Source: JBDRCU01 sp043821485
GTDB taxonomy: Bacteria > Patescibacteriota > Minisyncoccia > 2-02-FULL-40-12 > IGHO2-01-FULL-4-A
Reading direction: 5' to 3'
NCBI GenBank assembly: GCA_043821485.1
Contig: JBDRCU010000037.1
Coordinates: 62,001-126,000, forward strand
DNA length: 64,000 nucleotides
The notes below the pieces were generated by a model. It was not told where the DNA came from. It did no database searches and was given only the letters and a program-made list of their open reading frames with translations. Shown here one piece after another: positions 16,455 to 25,224 of the stretch. The translations under genes and the position numbers were made by a program. How positions within the stretch are numbered: the first letter of the stretch is position 1; every line of letters begins with the position of its first letter.

Positions 16455-17255
16455 CTACTTAATCTGATAAGTTAGAGTAACATTCACAGTTACTTCATTT
16501 TCTCCGGGTTCAATTGAAGGCATAGATCCTCCTCCGCCTCGTCCTGCTTCCATGTACACAGCAGAATCATACATAGGATAACCCATATATCCTTCATTGA
16601 AATTAACTATCTTGCCTAGATCAAGACCAACCTGATCTTCGAGTTCCCTAGCCTTCTTCTTGGCGTCCTCAATGGCAAGCTCTCTGGCTTCCGCTTGCAA
16701 TTCGTCTGGGTCGTCAATATCGAATCTGAATGAATCCACTCGATTAGCTCCTTCGTCTACAACACCATCAAGAATTTCACTAACTATATCTAAATCACGA
16801 ATCTTTACTTCAATGCTTTCAGTGACAGTATACCCAACAATACTTTGTGATACTGGCTGGGGTAGATAAGGATATATTTCTGCTGAGCCTCCTCCGCCCC
16901 GTCCAACTGCTTCATCGCTTCCATATTTAGGATAAATATTATAACCTGTTGTTTTAATATCTTCCTTGTCTATATCTTTACTCTTTAAATAGTCAATAAC
17001 ATCTTGAGACTTCTCTGAATTCTCTTCTTGCGCATCTTCAGATGTATCAGCTTCAGTTACAATACTTAAACGAACAATTGCAACATCAGGAACTGCATAC
17101 ACAGTACCTTGACCGCTGAAAGATACTACATTCTGCGTAGTGCCTGCGTCAGACAAATATCCTACTAGACTAAAGCCTAATATTATCAAAACCACAACAA
17201 ATATAGCCGAAGCCCAAAGAAGAAATCCTTTTGCATTTTCAATTTTTGTATCCAT
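16455..17255 (-). CDS. SIMPL-domain (DUF541) periplasmic-type protein
   Basis: The 266-residue product starts at the ATG at 17255 (MDTKIENAKGF). One N-terminal membrane helix (about residues 15-38) is followed by a SIMPL/DUF541 domain: VVSFSGQGTVYAVPDVAIVR, then the IVGYTVTESIEVKIRDLD centre and a C-terminal EVTVNVTLTYQI strand. Two glycine-rich insertions (GRGGGGS) occur. SIMPL proteins are extracytoplasmic and of uncertain function in bacteria, linked in some species to outer-surface stress or kinase signalling. It is a single-gene minus-strand unit. Confidence 0.88.
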   Translation of the reverse strand: MDTKIENAKGFLLWASAIFVVVLIILGFSLVGYLSDAGTTQNVVSFSGQGTVYAVPDVAIVRLSIVTEADTSEDAQEENSEKSQDVIDYLKSKDIDKEDIKTTGYNIYPKYGSDEAVGRGGGGSAEIYPYLPQPVSQSIVGYTVTESIEVKIRDLDIVSEILDGVVDEGANRVDSFRFDIDDPDELQAEARELAIEDAKKKARELEDQVGLDLGKIVNFNEGYMGYPMYDSAVYMEAGRGGGGSMPSIEPGENEVTVNVTLTYQIK

Positions 17256-17336
17256 ATTTCTAAAAACAGTCAAAGCTGTTTAATTAATAGTATTTATGAT
17301 ATATCTAACGCTACAGAAATGATTCTGTGACAGTGG

Positions 17337-17342
17337 TATAAT
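17337..17342 (+). promoter_or_regulatory. Extended -10 promoter, nearly leaderless
   Basis: TGGTATAAT ends at 17342 and the ATG of the methyltransferase gene is at 17353. The predicted start is within about four bases of the ATG. A -35 box is weak (CAGAAA at 17314-17319). Confidence 0.5.
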
Positions 17343-17352
17343 AGCATTTTGT

Positions 17353-17829
17353 ATGCCTAAAAAACAGACACTCAAAAAACAAATTTATTTAATACTTCAC
17401 GACATACGCAGTGCCTGGAATGTAGGGTCTATGTTTCGTACTGCCGATGGCGCAGGAATAGATAAAATATATTTAACCGGCTACACAGCCACCCCTGAAC
17501 ATCCCAAAGTTCTCAAGACTTCTCTTGGCGCAGAAGGTTTTGTCCTATGGGAGCGATACAAACCCCTTGGAAAATTAATTAAGAAATTGCAAAAAGACGG
17601 CATACAAGTGCTTGCTCTTGAACAACATCCAAAAAGCAAAAACATATTCAAATACAAACCCAAATATCCCATTGCACTCGTAGTAGGAAATGAAATACGC
17701 GGAGTCGTCAAAACAACTCTTGCAAAAGTAGATGATATACTAGAAATACCAATGCATGGCCAAAAAGAAAACCTAAACGTAGCAGTTGCTGCTGGTATAG
17801 CGCTGTACGCTATAAGGAAGAAAAAATGA
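17353..17829 (+). CDS. SpoU/TrmH-family RNA 2'-O-methyltransferase
   Basis: The 158-residue protein is a SPOUT methyltransferase: motif I LHDIRSAWNVGSMFRTADG near the start, motif II VVGNEIRGV near residue 110, and motif III EIPMHGQKENLNVAVAAGI near residue 133. It consists only of the catalytic domain, as in TrmL-type enzymes. The substrate (tRNA or rRNA position) cannot be told from sequence. It overlaps the next gene by four bases (ATGA). Confidence 0.9.
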   Translation: MPKKQTLKKQIYLILHDIRSAWNVGSMFRTADGAGIDKIYLTGYTATPEHPKVLKTSLGAEGFVLWERYKPLGKLIKKLQKDGIQVLALEQHPKSKNIFKYKPKYPIALVVGNEIRGVVKTTLAKVDDILEIPMHGQKENLNVAVAAGIALYAIRKKK

Positions 17830-19580
17830 TCAAACTCTCAAAATTAAAACACTGGACACTGACCCTAATACCTTTATTGATACTGGGGATATTAATGTAT
17901 CTCCACGTAGATCTACTTCTCAAAACATTTGTAATAGACGGGACGGGCCATATCCGTACTGCAATATCCGGATATGGTGATATCCCTCTGCACCTAACAC
18001 AGGTGAGTAAATTTGCCTTCGGTGATTTTAATCTTAGTGAACCAATTTTCTATGGCAATAACCTACAATATCCATTTATCATAAACCTCATTAGCGGACT
18101 ATTGCTCAAACTTACATCATTATGGAGATTATCATTTCTATTGCCTGTAATAGTGCTCGCCGTATTAAATATATTTCTTGCATATTCCATATATCGCAAA
18201 CTTATCTCAAACAAGATTTTAGCAACCCTGGCTGTTGTCGTGTTTTTGGTAGGTTCTGGATTTGGGGGATGGAGTATTATCCAAGACGCAATAGGCGAGG
18301 GCCATACATTGAACTCATTTATAGGAATGCTAAGTGAAGAGAATATATCTACAGCTACTAGATGGGACGCGCAATATCCTGAACAAAATATTGGCTATGG
18401 AGCACCCATGAGCCTTTTTTTCTTACATCAACGTCCTTTCATCATGGGGCTAACCTGTTTTCTAACTTTAATAACACTTCTTCTTGCCCTAAAGGACAAA
18501 CCCAGTACTAAATATGCAATCCTTGCGGGAATCATCTATGGCATCTTGCCACTCGTTCACGCTCATACATTCATGATATTCACAGTAGCAATGCTAGTAG
18601 TTTTAATTCTCTCTCTGTATAGATCTGATAAACTCTATCTTAAAAAATTACTAATCATTTTGGGTATAGCAATCTTAATTGCAACACCACAGGTACTTTA
18701 TCTAATGGGGGACAAAGCAGGTGTCTCCACGGAATCTGAATTCTTAAATTTCCGTATTGGCTGGATGGTAGAACCAACCATTGGATCAGCACAATTCCCT
18801 GATGAGAATCGTACCGTCTTTAGTCTAAGTTACCTCAAGTTTATTATGATAAATTTGGGAATACTCTTCCCTGCATTTATTCTCGCTCTAATACTGATCC
18901 TCCTTCCCAAAAAACTAAACAAAAAAATATTTAATAAAACATCTCGCACACTATTGCTGGCAGCGGCATTGTCAGCTATTTTCATTTTTCTTGCAGCCCA
19001 GCTAATCCGCTTCCAACCATGGGACTATGATAATAATAAGATTTTTGTATATTGGCAGTTTTTTGCAGTGCCTTTGGTCTTCCTATTGCTCTACCAGCTG
19101 TACAAACATACAAAATTAATCGGAGGAACTATCATTGCAGTCTTTCTCGTATTCTCCCTTTTCTCAGGAATTATTGATCTGACTCCAAGATATACATCCA
19201 AGACAGAGAACCTACCGGTAATCTATGACATCCATGCACAAAACCTTGCCCAATATGTACGCACTAATACCTCAAAACACGACTTAGTGTTAACAGGCGC
19301 CTCTCACCTCAACCCAGTGATAGCCCTTGCTGGCAAAGAAACACTTGTTGGATTTCCTGGCTGGCTATGGACGCGTGGGATTGACTATGGAGATCGCTTG
19401 CAAAAAATAGAAGACTTCTACAAAAACCCCTCGCAAGACCAGATACTTAAAGAGTTTCCCATTTCATACATACTACTCGATTTACAGACAAATACTGACT
19501 ACAAAGCAGACTTAAATACTTTTGATAATCTCTACACAAAAGTCTTTGAATCGGGACAATACACCTTATACAAAATCTAA
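17826..19580 (+). CDS. Polytopic membrane protein, possible glycosyltransferase-like
   Basis: The 584-residue protein has about eleven or twelve hydrophobic helices across residues 10-470, then a soluble C-terminal region of roughly 110 residues. The GDIPLHLTQVSKFAF motif in the first extracytoplasmic loop (with acidic residues) and the overall shape resemble GT-C-fold glycosyltransferases (ArnT/PMT-like), where early-loop acidic residues are catalytic. The C-terminal part (HDLVLTGASHLNPVIALAGK) also matches the style of such proteins. Specific substrate unknown. Coupled to the methyltransferase gene upstream and directly abuts rnhB. Confidence 0.6.
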   Translation: MIKLSKLKHWTLTLIPLLILGILMYLHVDLLLKTFVIDGTGHIRTAISGYGDIPLHLTQVSKFAFGDFNLSEPIFYGNNLQYPFIINLISGLLLKLTSLWRLSFLLPVIVLAVLNIFLAYSIYRKLISNKILATLAVVVFLVGSGFGGWSIIQDAIGEGHTLNSFIGMLSEENISTATRWDAQYPEQNIGYGAPMSLFFLHQRPFIMGLTCFLTLITLLLALKDKPSTKYAILAGIIYGILPLVHAHTFMIFTVAMLVVLILSLYRSDKLYLKKLLIILGIAILIATPQVLYLMGDKAGVSTESEFLNFRIGWMVEPTIGSAQFPDENRTVFSLSYLKFIMINLGILFPAFILALILILLPKKLNKKIFNKTSRTLLLAAALSAIFIFLAAQLIRFQPWDYDNNKIFVYWQFFAVPLVFLLLYQLYKHTKLIGGTIIAVFLVFSLFSGIIDLTPRYTSKTENLPVIYDIHAQNLAQYVRTNTSKHDLVLTGASHLNPVIALAGKETLVGFPGWLWTRGIDYGDRLQKIEDFYKNPSQDQILKEFPISYILLDLQTNTDYKADLNTFDNLYTKVFESGQYTLYKI

Positions 19581-20210
19581 ATGACCCTACCGTCTCACAA
19601 GTTAGAACAACGACTTTTTAGAAATGGTTACAAATCTATCTGCGCAGTAGATGAAGTTGGAGTTGGATGTCTTGCGGGTCCAGTGGTAGCATGCACAGTC
19701 CGCATTAAAAAACCCTTTCTAAAACAGAAAAATATCCTTAAAAATGTCCGCGATTCAAAACTTTTAACACCTCGGCAAAGAGAAAAACTCTACGCCCAAC
19801 TTATTAATAATAGATATATAACACACTCAATTTCTTATTCGCTTCCCCGAACAATAGATAAATACAATATCTATAATGCCTCGCGAAATACAATGAAACG
19901 ATCTGCGCAAAACATTATTTCGCTTAATAGCGTCTTACTTGTGGATGGCCCCAGAGAATTAAAGAATATGCATCTTCCACAGCAAGCCATAATAAAAGGA
20001 GATAGAAAGGTTATTGTAATTGCATGCGCATCAGTAATTGCGAAGGTTCATCGCGACAGAATGATGAAACGATATGCCAAGCGCTATCCCGGATACGGAC
20101 TTGAACAGCACAAAGGATATGGAACTAAATATCATATTGCGCAACTCGCATCTCTTGGTCCATCCAAAATACATCGCAAATCATTTGCTCCTGTGGCAAG
20201 ACTCTTGTAA
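19581..20210 (+). CDS. rnhB: Ribonuclease HII
   Basis: The 209-residue product carries the RNase HII signature: DEVGVGCLAGPVV (D24-E25), LVDGPRELKN with the third acidic residue, and ASVIAKVHRDRMM. It removes ribonucleotides from DNA (RNA-DNA hybrids). The canonical glycine of DExGRG is GVG here, a modest change next to the active site. The ATG directly follows the stop of the preceding gene. Confidence 0.93.
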   Translation: MTLPSHKLEQRLFRNGYKSICAVDEVGVGCLAGPVVACTVRIKKPFLKQKNILKNVRDSKLLTPRQREKLYAQLINNRYITHSISYSLPRTIDKYNIYNASRNTMKRSAQNIISLNSVLLVDGPRELKNMHLPQQAIIKGDRKVIVIACASVIAKVHRDRMMKRYAKRYPGYGLEQHKGYGTKYHIAQLASLGPSKIHRKSFAPVARLL

Positions 20211-20219
20211 AATTAAGGT

Positions 20220-21230
20220 ATGGCACAACCTAAAATAGCTATTAACGGTTTCGGACGAATCGGTCGTATGTTTTTTCGACATGCCTGGGACAATCCTGAT
20301 TTAGATATTGTTGCGATAAATGATCTAGGCGATCTTGATAATCTTGCATATCTTTTGAAATATGATTCAGTTTACAAAACGTTTGAAAAAGAAATTAAAA
20401 CAAAAAATGGCAATCTCATCGTTGACGGACAGGAAATAGAAGTTCTTCAGGAAAGAGAACCTTCTAAGCTTCCTTGGTCCGAACTTGGCGTTGATATTGT
20501 TGTTGAAGCAACTGGTGCATTTACAACATTGGAGAAAGCAAAAGCTCATCTACATGCAGGGGCTAAGCGTGTAGTAATAACTGCTCCAGCGAAGGACGAT
20601 ATAACTCCAACTGCAACGCCCAATGTAGGAGAGGATCGTTTATCAGATGAGAATGTAACATCCAATGCATCTTGCACTACAAATGCAGTAGCACCAATTA
20701 TGGCCATAATGTCTAATAATCCTGGTGTTAAGAAAGCTCTCCTTAATACAATACATGGCTATACAGCAACACAGGGACTTATTGATGGACCTTCAAAGAA
20801 AGATTTTCGACGAGGTCGCGCAGCAGCTCAAAACATCATACCTTCAAGCACTGGAGCAGCAATAGCCACTACCAAAGCACTACCTAACTTAAAGGGCAAA
20901 TTTGACGGCATTGCAATGAGAGTACCCGTAATAACAGGTTCGATTATAGACGTAACTTTTATAGCAGAGAAATCAGTTTCAGTCGAAGATATTAATAATA
21001 TATTCCGTGAAAAAGCAAAATCTGATGAATGGAAAGGAATCCTTGCGGTCACAGAAGAACCTATTGTCTCTTCTGATATTATCGGCAATAGCCATGGATC
21101 AATTATAGACTTATCTATGACCCGAGTTGTTGATGGAGACTTAGTCAAAGTCTGTGCTTGGTATGACAATGAATGGGGATATGCTTCAATGCTTGTTAAA
21201 CATGTCAAAACAGTAGCTAAAATGCTTTAA
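20220..21230 (+). CDS. gap: Glyceraldehyde-3-phosphate dehydrogenase
   Basis: Type I GAPDH of 336 residues. The Rossmann start INGFGRIGRMFFR, the NAD-type aspartate in AINDLGD and the catalytic Cys152 in SNASCTTN are present, along with the C-terminal WYDNEWGYASML. It oxidises glyceraldehyde-3-phosphate in lower glycolysis. The gene is followed within 13 bp by the split transketolase genes, suggesting one carbon-metabolism operon. Confidence 0.97.
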   Translation: MAQPKIAINGFGRIGRMFFRHAWDNPDLDIVAINDLGDLDNLAYLLKYDSVYKTFEKEIKTKNGNLIVDGQEIEVLQEREPSKLPWSELGVDIVVEATGAFTTLEKAKAHLHAGAKRVVITAPAKDDITPTATPNVGEDRLSDENVTSNASCTTNAVAPIMAIMSNNPGVKKALLNTIHGYTATQGLIDGPSKKDFRRGRAAAQNIIPSSTGAAIATTKALPNLKGKFDGIAMRVPVITGSIIDVTFIAEKSVSVEDINNIFREKAKSDEWKGILAVTEEPIVSSDIIGNSHGSIIDLSMTRVVDGDLVKVCAWYDNEWGYASMLVKHVKTVAKML

Positions 21231-21242
21231 TTTTTAAACGAC

Positions 21243-22130
21243 ATGCCTCACGTACATGATGAAAAAATTAAAGAGCTAGAAATTATGGCGAATAAAATTC
21301 GTCAGTCTATTATTGAGATGCTGACTACTGCAGGAAGCGGTCATACAGCTGGCCCGCTTGGCATGGCTGATGTTTTCACAGCCTTGTATTTCCATACACT
21401 GAATCATGATCCAAAGAATCCCGAATGGGAAAACAGGGATAGACTTCTTCTGTCTGCCGGCCATATCGTACCAGTTCAATATTCAGCAATGGCGCATGCT
21501 GGATATTTTCCGATGAGAGAGCTCAATACTCTGCGCAAGCTTGGCTCGCGTCTTCAAGGCCATCCGGAACGCTTAAGGCTTCCTGGGATCGAAACAACTC
21601 CGGGTCCACTGGGAGAAGGCTTATCTCAGGCATGCGGAATGGCTTACGGAGCAAGAATGGATAAAAAATGGTTTAGAATTTATTGCATAATGTCAGACGG
21701 GGAACAACAAGAAGGCAATACGTGGGAAGCAATCATGTTTGCAGGCAAAAATCGTTTATCCAATATCACTGCAATAATGGATCGTAACAATATACAAATA
21801 GACGGAATAGTTGAAGACATCATGCCTCTTGAACCGCTTCGCGAAAGATATGAATCATTCGGATGGCATGTACTCGAAATTAACGGACATGATTTTGAAG
21901 ATATCATAAGTGCTTGTGAACAAGCTCATGCAATAACGACTAAACCTGTTCTTATCATTGCCCATACAATTCCTGGCAAAGGCATTCCTGAAATTGAATT
22001 TGATTATCGCTGGCATGGAGTACCTCCGGGCAAAGGGCCTGGGGATAAAGTTCCTCAAGATGAGCAAAAGAAGCATTTCTTGCATGATTTAAGGACTTTA
22101 AAAGGAAAAATAGAAAGCGAGCATCAATAA
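21243..22130 (+). CDS. tktA: Transketolase, N-terminal (TPP-binding) subunit
   Basis: The 295-residue protein corresponds to the first third of transketolase: GSGHTAGPLGMADVFTALYF, then the TPP motif GDGEQQEGNTWEA-like SDGEQQEGNTWEA with the acidic and Asn residues that bind Mg, and GHDFEDI. The pyrimidine-binding and C-terminal parts are encoded by a separate gene at 22405. The split two-subunit form is widespread in archaea and CPR bacteria. It interconverts sugar phosphates in the non-oxidative pentose phosphate pathway. Confidence 0.93.
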   Translation: MPHVHDEKIKELEIMANKIRQSIIEMLTTAGSGHTAGPLGMADVFTALYFHTLNHDPKNPEWENRDRLLLSAGHIVPVQYSAMAHAGYFPMRELNTLRKLGSRLQGHPERLRLPGIETTPGPLGEGLSQACGMAYGARMDKKWFRIYCIMSDGEQQEGNTWEAIMFAGKNRLSNITAIMDRNNIQIDGIVEDIMPLEPLRERYESFGWHVLEINGHDFEDIISACEQAHAITTKPVLIIAHTIPGKGIPEIEFDYRWHGVPPGKGPGDKVPQDEQKKHFLHDLRTLKGKIESEHQ

Positions 22131-22175
22131 AAATGGATTTTGTGATAAAATATAGATTAGAAGGGAGGTGACGTT

Positions 22176-22379
22176 ATGAAAGAAAGCGGAAATTTATCAA
22201 AACTATTATGGGGTCTTATGTGGATTGCTGCAATCCTGTTTTGGATATCAGTAGTATTCCTAGACAACAGCATATTCGGCATAAGCAGTGAACACCTATG
22301 GAAAGAAATAGTCGTATTTGGAATATTACTATTTGCAGTATGTTGTTCGCGTTGCCGAGGAGGTTCGTGCGAAAAATAG
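22176..22379 (+). CDS. Small two-helix membrane protein with Cys-rich tail
   Basis: Sixty-seven residues, start fixed by AGGGAGGTG about six bases upstream, one of the strongest Shine-Dalgarno sites in the window. Two hydrophobic helices (about 11-29 and 43-58) leave a short tail CCSRCRGGSCEK with four cysteines, which could bind metal or be oxidised. It sits between the two transketolase halves but has no obvious link to them. Not recognised. Confidence 0.65.
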   Translation: MKESGNLSKLLWGLMWIAAILFWISVVFLDNSIFGISSEHLWKEIVVFGILLFAVCCSRCRGGSCEK

Positions 22380-22404
22380 TAAAAGGTCTGCACACTAAAC
22401 TATT

Positions 22405-23403
22405 ATGATTAATTCCAATGCAAAATTGGCAATTGGTGTTTTTGGCAAGGAAACGCCTGAATTTATTCCCATACGAGATGGGTATGGCAAAGGCGTAGTT
22501 GAAGCCGGCCAAAAAGATGAACGCATAGTTGTACTATGCGCTGATTTAACTGAATCTACCCGCTCTCATTGGTTTAAAGAACAATTCCCTGAGCGATTCA
22601 TAGAAATGGGCGTTGCAGAACAAAATCTTGCAACAGTAGGTGCCGGACTTGCTGGTTACGGTAAAATTCCATTTATTGCATCCTATGCAACTTTTTCACC
22701 AGGAAGAAATTGGGAACAAATTCGAACAACTGCATGTCTTAATGACTTACCTGTAAAAGTCGTTGGCGCACATGCAGGCGTTTCAGTTGGCCCGGACGGA
22801 GCAACGCATCAGGCGCTTGAAGACATAGCACTAATGCGCGTACTTCCCGGAATGACAGTAGTTATACCATGTGATGCAATTGAAACACACAAGGCAACAC
22901 TAGCCCTTGCACATGACGATAAACATCCGGGATATTTAAGATTGGCCCGAGAGAAATCTCCAGTTATTACCACACAAGACACGCCATTTGAAATAGGGAA
23001 GGCAGAAATATTTAGAGAAGGAGATGACGTCACACTTATTGCTTGCGGACCTCTTGTGTATAATGCACTTGTTGCAGCAGAAGAATTATCCAAAGAAAAC
23101 ATCAATGCAACGGTGATTAATAATCACACGATCAAGCCCTTAGATGAACAAACAATAATAGATTCCGCTAAAAAGACAGGAGCAGTAGTCACAATCGAAG
23201 AACATCAAATCGCAGGAGGTCTTGGTTCTGCAATTGCAGAATTGCTCAGCCAGCATCAGCCAACACCGCAAGAATTTATCGGTATGAAAGATACTTTTGG
23301 CGAATCAGGGACGCCAGAAGAACTCTACAAACACTTTGGTCTTGATTCAGAATCTATAAAAGAAGCTGTTAAAAAAGTTTTATCCAGAAAACAAAACCTT
23401 TGA
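22405..23403 (+). CDS. tktB: Transketolase, C-terminal subunit
   Basis: The 332-residue product has the pyrimidine-binding domain (MGVAEQNLATVGAGLA, with the invariant glutamate) followed by the C-terminal transketolase domain (HTIKPLDEQTI and IEEHQIAGGLGSAIAE). It pairs with the 21243 gene product to form a complete TPP enzyme. It is the last gene of the gap-tkt unit before tRNA-Ile. Confidence 0.93.
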   Translation: MINSNAKLAIGVFGKETPEFIPIRDGYGKGVVEAGQKDERIVVLCADLTESTRSHWFKEQFPERFIEMGVAEQNLATVGAGLAGYGKIPFIASYATFSPGRNWEQIRTTACLNDLPVKVVGAHAGVSVGPDGATHQALEDIALMRVLPGMTVVIPCDAIETHKATLALAHDDKHPGYLRLAREKSPVITTQDTPFEIGKAEIFREGDDVTLIACGPLVYNALVAAEELSKENINATVINNHTIKPLDEQTIIDSAKKTGAVVTIEEHQIAGGLGSAIAELLSQHQPTPQEFIGMKDTFGESGTPEELYKHFGLDSESIKEAVKKVLSRKQNL

Positions 23404-23444
23404 TTTTTAATGACTTTTCTGCTATTTTACTGGAACAGAAATGA

Positions 23445-23517
23445 GGGCGTGTAGCTCAGCGGTAGTAGCGCGTCACTGATAATGACGAGGCCGCAGGTTC
23501 GATCCCTGCCACGCCCA
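23445..23517 (+). tRNA. tRNA-Ile (anticodon GAT)
   Basis: Acceptor arms GGGCGTG / CACGCCC, anticodon stem CGTCA / TGACG with loop CTGATAA (anticodon GAT, Ile), T arm GCAGGTTCGATCCCTGC. The discriminator is A and the 3' CCA is not encoded. The D stem has one C-U mismatch. Confidence 0.93.
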
Positions 23518-23522
23518 CCGCG

Positions 23523-23552
23523 AAAACAACAATCTTTATTGATTGTTGTTTT
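23523..23552 (+). terminator. Terminator after tRNA-Ile
   Basis: Stem AAAACAACAATC / GATTGTTGTTTT with a six-base loop and trailing Ts, five bases after the tRNA. Confidence 0.8.
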
Positions 23553-23586
23553 TGTTTATTTAACGTCATGCTATACTAAAATAACT

Positions 23587-24384
23587 ATGCTTAAAAAAAC
23601 CACAAGACCAAAACCAAGTACAAAAGAAATGCGTGAAGGAAAATTTAATCTACCTGCTTCCAAACTTCAGCTCATAGAAGAAGACGCTCCAACAAGAGAT
23701 TTTCGCTCTTCATTTCACTGGAGAGTATTTCGTATAATGGCTGAATTTGTTGATGGCTGGCAATTCCTTGCAGATTTTAAACGATCCGTAACATTCTTTG
23801 GTTCAGCACGATTTAAACCCGAAAGTCCATGGTACCAGCAAGCTCGTGAACTCGCTAGCAAGTTAGCTGACGATGGTTTTGATGTCATTACAGGCGGAGG
23901 CCCGGGTATCATGGAAGCTGCAAACCAAGGAGCGCATGAGTCTCACACTAATTCTCTTGGATTAATTGAAGACGACAGAAGAGGAGATTCAAGGGGCGAT
24001 TCAATAGGATTAAACATCAGATTGCCATTCGAACAACGTATTAATAAATATGTTGAGAAAGCAGTTGCCTTCCATTATTTCTTTGTACGAAAAGTAATGC
24101 TTACATATTATGCACAAGCCTACATCTATTTCCCCGGAGGATTTGGAACTCTGGACGAAGCATTTGAAGTTATAACCTTGGTACAAACAAAAAAGATACC
24201 TCGCATACCTATCGTATTTGTTGGCAAAGGCTACTGGGGGAAACTGGATGACTTTATGAAAAATACAGTATATGGCGAATACAAAGCAATAGACAAGGGA
24301 GATATGGACATTTATACCATTGTTGACACAGTTGAAGATGCCTACAAGATTATAAAAAAATCCCCGCCAAGAAAGGTTTTCTGA
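23587..24384 (+). CDS. LOG-family protein (TIGR00730-like)
   Basis: The 265-residue protein starts at the ATG at 23587; the longer frame would enter the tRNA. Motifs GGGPGIMEAANQGA and PGGFGTLDEAFEVI define the LOG/TIGR00730 family, with the signature GGGxGxM and PGGxGTxxE of cytokinin-type nucleotide phosphoribohydrolases. Its N-terminus (about 90 residues) is an extension before the Rossmann-like core (VTFFGSARF). In bacteria these enzymes probably hydrolyse nucleoside 5'-monophosphates or act in nucleotide salvage. A TATACT box ends nine bases upstream of the ATG, implying a nearly leaderless mRNA. Confidence 0.87.
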   Translation: MLKKTTRPKPSTKEMREGKFNLPASKLQLIEEDAPTRDFRSSFHWRVFRIMAEFVDGWQFLADFKRSVTFFGSARFKPESPWYQQARELASKLADDGFDVITGGGPGIMEAANQGAHESHTNSLGLIEDDRRGDSRGDSIGLNIRLPFEQRINKYVEKAVAFHYFFVRKVMLTYYAQAYIYFPGGFGTLDEAFEVITLVQTKKIPRIPIVFVGKGYWGKLDDFMKNTVYGEYKAIDKGDMDIYTIVDTVEDAYKIIKKSPPRKVF

Positions 24385-24450
24385 TATCAAAAGCTTCCCC
24401 AAAAACTCAAAATGTGTTATAACATAAGACGCCCATAAAACATCTTATTA

Positions 24451-24523
24451 GGGCCCGTAGCTCAGTTGGTAGAGCGCCTCACTTGCACTGAGGAGGCCGG
24501 GGGTTCGAATCCTCTCGGGTCCA
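24451..24523 (+). tRNA. tRNA-Ala (anticodon TGC)
   Basis: Acceptor arms GGGCCCG / CGGGTCC, D arm GCTCAGTTGGTAGAGC, anticodon stem CCTCA / TGAGG with loop CTTGCAC (anticodon TGC), T arm GGGGGTTCGAATCCTCT. The discriminator A is at 24523 and CCA is not encoded. A protein-coding ATG begins two bases later. Confidence 0.95.
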
Positions 24524-24525
24524 CG

Positions 24526-24849
24526 ATGAATGATAAGAAAAATAGAATTTGCGAAATTAATGTGCCAGTCAATGATAAATACTGGGATGGCTGGAGCGTA
24601 CTCCACGTTTTTGTAGGAGTTCTATTGGCTTGGGTAATGAATCCATTTATTGCGCTCTTTGTTATGATTTTGTACGAACCATTCGAAGTGCGTGTTATTT
24701 GTCCATGGATTTACAAACGCCATGGTATCGTTTTTGGAAACGAGTCTGCCAAAAATATCCTCATGGATATTATGTTTGATGCAATAGGTATCTTAATTGG
24801 CTTCTATATACTGCGAGGCGTTGTAAATTCCCCTTTCATCCTATTCTAA
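24526..24849 (+). CDS. Small membrane protein abutting tRNA-Ala
   Basis: The 107-residue product has two or three hydrophobic segments (about 25-45, 45-58 and 82-100) and a C/W-rich loop (FEVRVICPWIYKRHG). Not recognised. The ATG at 24526 is preferred because the longer frame would translate the tRNA. With the tRNA discriminator base at 24523, tRNA 3' processing would leave the mRNA with only two bases before the ATG. Confidence 0.55.
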   Translation: MNDKKNRICEINVPVNDKYWDGWSVLHVFVGVLLAWVMNPFIALFVMILYEPFEVRVICPWIYKRHGIVFGNESAKNILMDIMFDAIGILIGFYILRGVVNSPFILF

Positions 24850-24943
24850 TTATTCGAAGTAAGTGACCTCTAGATATCTTTAATCAAAGTTTTCCATACA
24901 TCCCGAAACGGTCCACCATATTGAATTAGTCGCCTCGCTCTTG

Positions 24944-24973
24944 TTGACAATAGTATATGCATCATGCTAGTAT
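24944..24973 (+). promoter_or_regulatory. Promoter of the toxin-antitoxin operon
   Basis: TTGACA (24944-24949), 18-bp spacer, TAGTAT (24968-24973). It lies directly upstream of, and overlaps, a palindrome that could be the antitoxin operator. Confidence 0.6.
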
Positions 24974-24992
24974 TGTAATACAAATTATTACA
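24974..24992. promoter_or_regulatory. Palindromic operator candidate
   Basis: Perfect inverted repeat TGTAATA-N5-TATTACA starting just past the -10 box and covering the predicted transcription start, 15 bp before the antitoxin ATG. The position fits autoregulation by a ribbon-helix-helix antitoxin. Confidence 0.6.
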
Positions 24993-25007
24993 GTAAGTAG
25001 AAGGAAT

Positions 25008-25214
25008 ATGCGAAATATCATCAATATATCTCTCCCCCCAAGTCTCGCACAAACCGTACACAAGGAAGTACGCCAGGGGAAATATGCCAGTACAAGCGAA
25101 TTTTTTCGCTATCTTTTGCGCAGGCATCAACTGGCACAAGAACTTAAACAAGAACGAAAAATATTTGAAAAAGGCAAAGGGAAGACTCTCAAATCACTTC
25201 GAGTCCTGCGCTAA
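25008..25214 (+). CDS. Ribbon-helix-helix antitoxin (ParD/CopG-like)
   Basis: The 68-residue product from the ATG at 25008 (MRNIINISLPPSL) has the N-terminal beta strand and two helices of ribbon-helix-helix proteins, with KYASTSEFFRYLLRR forming the helix pair. A charged C-terminal tail (EKGKGKTLKSLR) would wrap the toxin. AAGGA lies four bases upstream of the ATG. It represses its own operon through the palindrome at 24974 and neutralises the toxin encoded next. Confidence 0.8.
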   Translation: MRNIINISLPPSLAQTVHKEVRQGKYASTSEFFRYLLRRHQLAQELKQERKIFEKGKGKTLKSLRVLR

Positions 25215-25224
25215 ATTACAGAAT

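Noticed and set aside
23482..23586. N-terminal extension of the LOG protein through the tRNA-Ile
   Set aside because: It would translate the tRNA and its terminator; the conserved protein begins at the ATG at 23587.
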